64,000 bases of DNA, from NCBI GenBank assembly GCA_012064415.1, contig SSNU01000173.1:1-64000 (forward strand). The letters are read 5' to 3'. A program made the position numbers and the translations under genes. Of this stretch, positions 56,901 through 64,000 are shown in pieces (position 1 is the first letter of the stretch; each line of letters begins with the position of its first letter). The notes under the pieces were generated by a model. The model did not search any database and was not told where the DNA came from. It worked only from the letters and a program-made list of their open reading frames with translations. The stretch comes from Gyrodactylus bullatarudis (taxonomy: Eukaryota > Platyhelminthes > Monogenea > Gyrodactylidea > Gyrodactylidae).

Positions 56901-58896
56901 GACAAATCAATCCAGCCATCCATTTATACCCGGGCAAAGTCAAGCACAATCAACATCGTCAAATAGCCTAGTGCCCACTTCAAACATAATAAATCCCAGT
57001 GCATGGTCGACTAAATCATCAGAAGACATCCTTAGTAACATTGTCTCGAGTTACCTGCGCCAGCAACACTCGCTGTGTCCTCATCCAATGTCTACGTGTC
57101 CAAAGTTTTCCCTTTATCAGACCCATCGTTGTCCAAATCCCGGCCTTCCTATCCCCGAGAACAATGTCATTCGTCATTGGCAACGCCAACAGCTCTCTGG
57201 CACTAGTAAAATGCGCCTCTCCTATAAACAGGAACGCAAATTCTTGCACTCTAGATTCTACCCAGATATAATCGTCCGTGATTCCGATGACGACATTCTA
57301 AATTGCTGTTTCTCTGTGGCAGATGACGGTCTCTTTGTTGGTACCCAATCAGGATCAATAGGGTGGGTGGATCTCGAATCAGAATCAGTCCCTCATGAGC
57401 TTGTCAGCCTTCGATCAAAATCAATTCGACACATAGAGCAGTCTAAGGACGGATCACGACTCCTCGTTGTATCGGAATGGGGTGAACCATGTGTTTGTGT
57501 CGTCAAGCTTGCGCCAAAAGTGCATGTTGGAATGCCATCGTTTGTAGGGGCAACTGCCGATGCACGAAGTCACTGGGACGCTACCTTTGACCCTAATGAC
57601 CAAATCCCAAATCATGACTTTTCCCATGCAGAATTTTCGCATACTGGCAATCAGACAAGAATCATTACAACCGAAGGCTTCACTGCTCGAGTGAGTATTA
57701 CTGCTGAGTTTATCTGTAAATATTTAATTGTTTTTTTCTTCTTCAAGATTTATGACTTGAATACAAATCAACAACTTTTCCGCCTTCATTCTGTCGACAA
57801 ACAATCCGGATATAAAGTTAACAAGGCCTGCTTTTCATATGACGATAATCTTGTACTTAACGACGGTGTTGTCTGGGATGTACGCGTCTGTAATGCTTCA
57901 AGACCCATTCACAAGTTGGACAAATTCCAGGATCTGGTATCTGGTCGATTTCATCCCAATCAACTTGAGATAATTATAGGCTCTGCTGTTTGGGACATGA
58001 GAATGTGGCGCCTGGTCAAAACAGTCTCTGCAATGGACCGACAAATTGTCCGCTTCAGTCCCAACAATGACATCATCTACTCTGGACTTTTCCATCAGGA
58101 CGAAGTTTACCTTGACTATGATGTTGCCAAGAATCCTATGAAGTCAATGTTTAGGACATTGGATGCAGCAGACTACAGTCTCATTGCCACTATCGATGTA
58201 AAACACCAAATTGAGCACATGGCTCTAGATCCCAGTGGCCATTTCATTGCCCTTGTTGAGTATGTCGGACTTCATGTGAGTCACTCCCTATCTCTGTCTC
58301 TTTCATCTTGAGAAAAATTAATCAAAATTTGACTATTCAGGATAACAATAAAACCCAATGCCGAATTTACACAGTCGGACGTAAAAAGACTGGCCGAGGA
58401 AACGGAGACGGAGATGATGAAGACGAAGTCAACCTGTCAGGTGAAGATGACTCAGAAGATAACTCAGACTCCTCAGACGATGATGACGATGATACATTGG
58501 ATGGTGATAATTCCCATGATGAAAGTAGTTCTCGTCTTTTTTGGTCAGATTATGATTCATTTGGGACAACTGACGATGACGCAAATGACTATGATTCCTT
58601 TCCTTACGGTGACGAAGACGATGACTCTGAAGATTCCCCATCCAACATACATGACGAAACTGAATCAGAAATGGAACCCGCTAGTGTCGCACCAGTAAAC
58701 TCAGGTAATTTTTATAATTAGTCCGGTTGGCGCCCCCCTATTACTAACTGCCCTCTCCATTTTAGGTCGTAGACGATCAAGAAGAAGACGCAGGGATAAT
58801 GATCGAGACTCAAATGGTTCATGGGTGACGACCAATTCAGACTCAAGTGGTCGTTCCCTTAGCTCAAATGAAGCCTCTAATCGTACAGAAAATTAA
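50969..58896 (+). CDS. DCAF1: DDB1- and CUL4-associated factor 1 (VprBP/Mahjong)
   Basis: Substrate receptor of CRL4 ubiquitin ligases. Twelve exons (50969-51078, 51107-51371, 51526-52293, 52345-52545, 53667-54692, 54754-54847, 54955-55272, 55348-55916, 56902-57690, 57748-58275, 58341-58704, 58766-58896) join in frame for 1720 aa. Matches in order: PFDERHPSK; GVVLYFTAYFEDAMERVCL-like armadillo region (SVVLYFTAYFEDAMERVC); SIRTLACRALVGLARYEEAR; QLMKEPVLLDRLAQHSEFC; the LisH segment LLEVIYRHLEAKGLHDTANN; CPHPMSTCPKFSLYQTHRCP; and WD repeats with two WDxR motifs (VVWDVR, AVWDMR) that in this family contact DDB1. The C-terminus is strongly acidic, then basic RRRSRRRRR-like. Exon 5 has a long Asn/Ser-rich insert with a ten-His run. 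Confidence 0.93.
52600..53212. mobile_element. Non-autonomous hAT-like element in DCAF1 intron 4
   Basis: Starts TAGGGCGGTCAAAATGCCTA and ends AGTTGCCCTG. The ends form a short imperfect terminal repeat fitting the hAT pattern (C/T)A(G/A)NG. It is flanked by CTCATGAG (52592-52599) and CTCATAAG (53213-53220), an 8-bp target duplication with one mismatch. It shares its left end with the element at 63274. ~613 bp, no transposase. Confidence 0.7.
53566..53605 (-). repeat. Fragment of the PIP/hammerhead-type element
   Basis: The minus strand reads GGGTAGAGTCTGAAGAGACC, matching the motif at 5041 and 62406, but the following GAAA is changed. A short decayed fragment in DCAF1 intron 4. Confidence 0.45.
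56213..56509. repeat. Foldback repeat family B, full copy in DCAF1 intron 8
   Basis: Perfectly placed palindromic ends TTAACTAGAATTATTTCGCT and AGCGAAATAATTCTAGTTAA, with arms of ~120 bp, nearly identical, around a short centre. Inner blocks (CAGCTTAC, GAAAGAAACTCAC, AGCATTTAGAAATAATCT) are shared with the 13.0-kb copy. TTAA at both outer edges could be a TTAA target duplication. Confidence 0.8.
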
Positions 58897-58906
58897 TATT
58901 CTTAAA

Positions 58907-58912
58907 AATAAA
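58907..58912 (+). terminator. Polyadenylation signal of DCAF1
   Basis: AATAAA, 11 nt past the stop codon. Confidence 0.5.
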
Positions 58913-60493
58913 CTCTTATTCCACTCAAACAGCTCGTTACGACTTCATCCATGTTTCTCCTTCAAGATGTACATTTTGAATATATTTTATTAATTGTTAG
59001 AGAGAAAGAAAGTTTGACTTGTTTTTATTTAACCTGCTTGACTTATTATTGAGCTATTCTAGCTAGAAATGATTTCATTGGATGTTACAAATCACTCAAC
59101 TCTCATTGGTCTATCTTCACCCTAAAGAAAATATTATGAATATTATAAGTTAGAAGAAGAAATTAAATGCCTTCACTTGTAATATTATTATTAATAATAG
59201 CACCTTGCAATATACCCATTGAGCTTGGTAGAATTCTCGAATAATCTCAGGACACCTGTGTGCGGAATTACCAGCCATACCTTTAGCACCTTTCAGTATA
59301 TTTAGGATTATTTTGAAATACCTCCCCGTTCAACTTCTCCTCGTCAAATTATTCACTGCGCTCGGATTTTATTTTAATTCATCATTGTGAGTAATTCTTT
59401 TAATATAAAAAATAGTCAATTTACTGCTGCTTAATCTATAAATACACAAGAGAATCAAGTTATTTTTTTATCAAGTAATTAAAGTACAAACTAATAATTT
59501 GTCTCTATTGGCAACATTGTTTCTAGCACACCTATTAAACATGACTGATTCGATTCATCTAAGATTTCTAGATGTCTAGATGAGAATACTATTTAACTTC
59601 CTGTACTTCATTTTCTGTCCAGAGTGTTATCTAATAAAACCAAACTAAAATTTCTAGCCCTTGATCTCTTTTCAACAGTTGATATTGAGCTGAAGCTATT
59701 TATCCCAATACTTTTCCTCCTTTTTCAGAAAAAAATTTAACCACGCCCATATAACAATATGTATATTCTGCATACACAAGGAATCTAAATATGTTTCAAT
59801 TCAAAATGGAAAAAACTACATTATGTGTAGAGAGAAGCTTACACTTTTTTCTCTTATATGGAGAGAGTCTTTCTCTAGGTAGTAAAAAAGAAAACAAACT
59901 CTTGAATAAAATATTTATGTATTGTATAGAGCACATAAATTTATATTATAGGCGTATAGTATTTGAAAGTCATCATCATCAACATACTTTCGTTGAACTA
60001 CTTGCAAGTAAAAGAAACAGTAATCAGTAATCGAGAGTGATCAATAGAAATGAATGGAAAGCTGTAAACTTATTCTGATGAATCATTAGTCTAACTGGTA
60101 AAATACAATTGTTACAATCTTGGAAGTCTCTCTTGGTCCACATTAATTAATTAATTAGATCATATTTTAGACAAATCTTCACTAGACAGGTAAATATTAC
60201 TTTTCCATAATATTTAACTAGGCATGATGCAAACTATAGAATAGTTTTCAAATGGAAAACATCTCAACTCTGTAGAGTGTTGAATGAAATGAATAAATAA
60301 ATAGTCTGAAAATTGCGCAGTTCATGACTGAGAAAATCTAACTCTCTCAAACTTGAAATGTGATTTTGTCTTCTGTTAAACAGAGAGAAAGAGAGATTGA
60401 TTTTTCATCTTGAATAAAAAGTTCTAAAAGAATATCATAATAAATGATACAAAAAAGAATTGATGTACAGAGTCTGAGATTATATAGAGTCGA
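58913..60493. other. Intergenic, no gene seen
   Basis: AT-rich, with GAGA runs near 60385 just before the next gene. No other feature. Confidence 0.4.
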
Positions 60494-61048
60494 ATGTTTA
60501 ACTCGTTGGATTCATCTGATGAAGATGATGACAATGTGGATAATGAAAATTTCGCCTACAAATTGTATTTACTAGCAAAGGATACTGATAGTCTCGTCTT
60601 TAGGTTAAAAGGGATGACAGACAAATCATTGTCAACTGGAACTGCCAACTCAACTACAAGTAATCATAGGCGATCGATTGCTTCGCCAATCTTCACCGAG
60701 TTACCTCTACCACAGGAATGTTCCGTTGATCGGAATCAAATTGACTTCAATGATGAGAGTACAACAGCTGAGCACTCACCCTTTAGTGAGAGCTGCTATA
60801 CACTCAATAGTGCCAGTGAATCTTCCCTCCTGAATGAAGGGAACAACCAAATGTCTGGAAAGCATTTGAATAACCAGGGACCTCCATCATTAATCAATAT
60901 TCTTGAGAAAATTGGACAACCCAGCGACTTATCTACCAACAATGTTGTCATTCATCTACGCTCTACAATCGCCAACCTCCTAGTTGACAACGACAAATTG
61001 AACGAAACAATTGACAACCTCAATAGTAAATGCATCCAATTGGAAAAT
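60494..61048 (+). CDS. 5' exon of a coiled-coil protein (partial gene)
   Basis: The exon starts with ATG (MFNSLDSSDEDDDNVDNENF) and ends in phase 0 at a GAAAAT-GTGAGT donor, giving 185 codons. The N-terminus is acidic, the middle is Ser/Asn-rich and probably disordered, and the last ~45 residues (VVIHLRSTIANLLVDNDKLN, then ETIDNLNSKCIQLEN) have heptad spacing of a coiled coil that must continue downstream. No later exon could be recognised before the window ends, so the first intron is longer than ~2.9 kb. Family unknown. Confidence 0.6.
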
Positions 61049-61977
61049 GTGAGTTTTTTCCCTTGTACTACTTGGCGGTAATGCGGGCAAATGAAAATTT
61101 ACAGACATTTTGGATCATTATGAGACAAAGAGATCAAAATTTAAGGTTGAGAGATACTCGTCGTCTCTAAGAGAAAGTTAAATTTGGATCATTTTCCTTC
61201 CTCACGAATGAACTTCTGTCTAATGATAATCTAGAATGTCTTTATCGAATTCATGTCAACTATGCTCAAGTGCATTGATCCACTCTCATACTCGTAATCT
61301 GATTGGTTGAGAGTTCTGATGAGTTGGCGTATGAAATGTGATTTAGTACAATTTGGGGCAACAGGTTCCTTTCAATCACTACGTAGTACGTTGTAATATA
61401 CAAAGGAAATAAAAGTTTTAGATTAATCATTCTCTAAGTTCTAAGGCCACGCCCAGGCTAAAACAATCTTTCTATTTGATGGGTGTTCTGAATTTTTGAG
61501 TATTTCCTCTTGCAATTTTCTAGCTCTTTTGAACTCTCAATCAGAATTATATATCAAATTGCAATGTAAAGAAAGAATTTTCATCGAATTACATGATCAA
61601 ACTTTTTTCTATAAAGTTGACATTTCATTGACAGAGTTCCATTCCCTATAATATACACTGTATAAGTAACCGTACAAGTCGTGAATTGGACTCCGTACAT
61701 GTTGTGAATGAATAAAGAAGGTGGTCTCCTTCTCATCTCAATGACTGCTTAGATAACTCTGTTTATAGTGAACTAAATGTATTTACGAAATAGGATATGT
61801 AAGAATTGCATCATATGAATACAATCTAACGAGAGGAAAAAAAAGTCTCTACTTACAAGTATCAATAATAATAATTGATTATAACAAATCTCCAATATAA
61901 ACAAATACTTCTCTATTAATTGATTTGCATAGGTAAATTGTCTTAAAATCATTCAATTTTTTTTCTAAAATGCATTT
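61049..61977. other. Intron of the coiled-coil gene
   Basis: No exon or repeat end supported. Confidence 0.35.
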
Positions 61978-62034
61978 ATATCTTCGTTTGGTTCTAAACT
62001 CATAAGGAAGGTTAGAGAAAACTAGCGCCTATTG

Positions 62035-62074
62035 GAGTGATAAACGTTATATTTCGCGGGGTCTCTTCAGACTC
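62035..62074 (-). ncRNA. Hammerhead-ribozyme-like motif, copy 2b (inverted arm)
   Basis: Exact inverted counterpart of the motif at 62412-62451, on the minus strand. Confidence 0.3.
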
Positions 62075-62411
62075 TACCCCGGTAACATTTAAATACTATT
62101 ACAATGCAAAATATTCCCTGGCTTCCATTCGTCCATTTCGTGATTGTATTTTAGCCCTCACTAGGGGAGAGAGGAAAGAAAGGGAGTTGTCAAGGTGAAA
62201 GACTCTGCTCACAACTAATTATTTCTGCCTTTTCATGAAGTGATCAATTTTCTGCTGTCCACTGTCTCTACGTCGTTTTCTCTTCACTTTTCCACAACTT
62301 TTCTTGTCGGTAATTACAGGTTGGGTCATAATTAAAATACAATCACGAAATGGACGAATGGAAGCCAGGGAATATTTTGCATTGTAATAGTATTTAAATG
62401 TTACCGGGGTA

Positions 62412-62451
62412 GAGTCTGAAGAGACCCCGCGAAATATAACGTTTATCACTC
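62412..62451 (+). ncRNA. Hammerhead-ribozyme-like motif, copy 2a
   Basis: GAGT (helix I), CTGAAGA (62416-62422), an 8-nt helix II region (GACCCCGC), GAAA (62431-62434), ATA...TAT helix III with a 7-nt loop, C at 62447 as the cleavage base, then ACTC which pairs all four bases with GAGT. Every invariant core base is present, but helix II barely pairs and an alternative CGGGGT/ACCCCG stem competes. Activity is uncertain. Confidence 0.35.
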
Positions 62452-62515
62452 CAATAGGCGCTAGTTTTCTCTAACCTTCCTTATGAGTTTAGAACTAAGC
62501 GAAGATATTCTTGAT

Positions 62516-63273
62516 AAAGTACGTCAATATTATCGTTCAAATGCATTTATATCTCTCTATAGAATCAAAACTGCATTATTTTTGATCCAATATTAAAAAT
62601 TAAACTATAGATACTTGTAGGCATGGAAATTTTAGCTGGTAAAACAATCTTGTTATATATATTAACAAGTATGCGTGGTTGATTTGTAATTACCCAAATG
62701 AAAAGTATGTCAATCATTCGAGAGATTGTCTAAGAAATAAATTCTTTAAACAATAGACAGGAAGAATACATACATGTTTTAATTGTCTCAGTCAGTTGAG
62801 CTTCATACATGTGGTAGAAGAGTGATAAAGTTTGGTGATTTATTTGCATAAAATATTTGAGATTATACAATATCAATAAGAGTATATTATTTACAACTGA
62901 AAAATAGAGTCAAAAGAGCCTTGAGAAAAGTGTAATCCAATAGAATAGAATTTCATCATCTCACCTGACTGAGTGAATAGAATGTGAACAGATTAATTGA
63001 TTTTATCTACCCCACATTCAGTGTGTATTAGGCGTGTATTTGGTTTAGGGTGAGAATCTATTATTTGGATAGTCCCATTTGTGAAACTGCTAATAATATA
63101 TGGTTGTAAAGAGTATTACTTTATAAAAACATGGTCCGATAAACATTAGGAGTAGATTTTCTTTTTTAACAAACTCCAAGCCTTGCAAAGTGAACTAGAA
63201 ATGTACACGATTTTGAATTTTTTTGAGTATTCATTCGATCACGTTCCTTACATAGTGTCATAAATTAATAATT
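62516..63273. other. Intron or intergenic, nothing seen
   Basis: AT-rich, no supported feature. Confidence 0.35.
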
Positions 63274-63853
63274 TAGGGCGGTCAAAATGCTATTTTTAGT
63301 ATGTTAATAAGCAATGAAATCTGATTAGAATGATGTAAGACATGCTTTTGTCTCAGTTTTAGTTTCTGAAATAATTTTGCTAATTATCTGCTTGCTATTT
63401 TTAGCTTCTTAATTTGCTCACCGAACAATGTAAACAATACCAAACATAAAAATCATGAGCCATTCTTTCTTATCCATGATAAAATCATTGTCTTCAATCT
63501 CCTCAAATCTCTCAGATAACCAAATATTAAAATTGAAGCCTGTTAACGGCTATAGGAACGAAGAAAGTTTTTGATTCAAATCGAAAATTATTTGATAATT
63601 AGTTTTAAACCAATCAGAGTAAATCATTGATTTTCATTGATCATTGGTTTTCATCGTATGAATGGGTACATTGTTCAGAATTCTAGTTTCAACGAGACAA
63701 AAATATAGTTTCATAGAATATTCCAAAGTACATGCAAATAAATAAACTATTACTGAAGAAGTGACATTTTAAAATGGGAAATTTTGTTAATTGCTATTTT
63801 CAGGATATAAATGCTATTTTTTGTGAAATTTTTGCTATTTTCTGACCGCCCTA
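63274..63853. mobile_element. hAT-like MITE, second copy
   Basis: Starts TAGGGCGGTCAAAATGCTAT and ends TTCTGACCGCCCTA, giving an 11-bp perfect terminal inverted repeat (TAGGGCGGTCA). The first 17 bases match the start of the DCAF1-intron element at 52600. No convincing 8-bp duplication flanks this copy. Flanking TA could alternatively indicate a TA-target family. The interior is AT-rich and noncoding. Confidence 0.65.
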
Positions 63854-64000
63854 TTATGACTCATAAAAGACCTTAAGTTTAAATTTTTTCATTCAACAGC
63901 AAAAGTTGATGATACTACTTTTAGGCAAATTTTGATTTTTAAATTCCTTTAAGCATGAAATGTTGATTTCTAAGCTTAGTTCTGACCAAAATTAATAGAG

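Larger units (their letters stand above)
61978..62515. mobile_element. Palindromic duplication of the PIP-tail transposon end
   Basis: The arms 61978-62150 and 62330-62513 are inverted copies, e.g. GTTCTAAACTCATAAGGAAG versus CTTCCTTATGAGTTTAGAAC, and continue through the GTCTGAAGAGAC block. The loop carries, on the minus strand, the end of a reading frame (stop at 62219-62221) reading TQPVITDKKSCGKVKRKRRR then DSGQQKIDHFMKRQK, homologous to the tail at 4790-4917. The element thus consists of one transposon 3' end plus an inverted second copy of its terminal ~170 bp. Confidence 0.7.

Noticed and set aside
58414..58698. Met/Thr-rich frames overlapping the DCAF1 acidic exon
   Set aside because: Frame shadows of an Asp/Glu-rich coding sequence.

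Overview
The window is AT-rich, intron-bearing animal DNA. Metazoan origin is shown by a BCL11-type zinc-finger gene, a DCAF1/VprBP gene, a CLASRP splicing factor and an ANKRD13 ubiquitin-interacting protein. It is probably an invertebrate, because several introns are only 25-41 nt, far shorter than in vertebrates. I cannot fix the phylum from sequence alone.

Layout. 1-6.5 kb holds transposon debris: a hAT transposase end, foldback repeats, a tRNA-derived SINE, a GIY-YIG (Penelope-like) remnant, and an element with a PCNA-box-like protein tail and a hammerhead-like motif. 6.5-10.3 kb holds unrecognised exons, some vaguely RhoGAP-like, split by a 1.06-kb inverted-repeat element. 10.9-18.8 kb is gene-dense: CDC23 (APC8), NUP43, NOP56 (minus) and MTFMT (plus). 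19.2-20.05 kb holds two neighbouring TATA-box genes for 54-58 aa secreted peptides, both ending in SFRF(K). 20.7-34.6 kb holds an orphan 325-aa gene, HSD17B10, ANKRD13 and CLASRP, whose introns carry several inverted-repeat elements including a ~300-bp-arm hairpin. 34.7-50.2 kb is poor in recognisable coding sequence apart from the 3' exons of a BCL11 homolog on the minus strand, with repeats and a Merlin-type transposase remnant. 50.3-58.9 kb holds TAF9 and DCAF1, head to head 117 bp apart. 60.5-64 kb holds the first exon of a coiled-coil protein gene that runs off the window, plus two more repeat elements.

The genes are unrelated housekeeping and regulatory functions (cell-cycle ubiquitination, nuclear pore, snoRNP, mitochondrial initiation, mitochondrial dehydrogenase, endocytic ubiquitin sorting, splicing, TFIID, CRL4 ligase). 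Four pairs are head to head with 117-270 bp between start codons, implying shared promoters.

The points most worth following are the ultrashort introns, the paired secreted peptides, the transposon family with conserved PIP-box-like tail and hammerhead-like core, and the abundance of near-perfect palindromic elements, several inside introns. Exon coordinates come from hand-read splice sites and conserved reading frames; no search was run.
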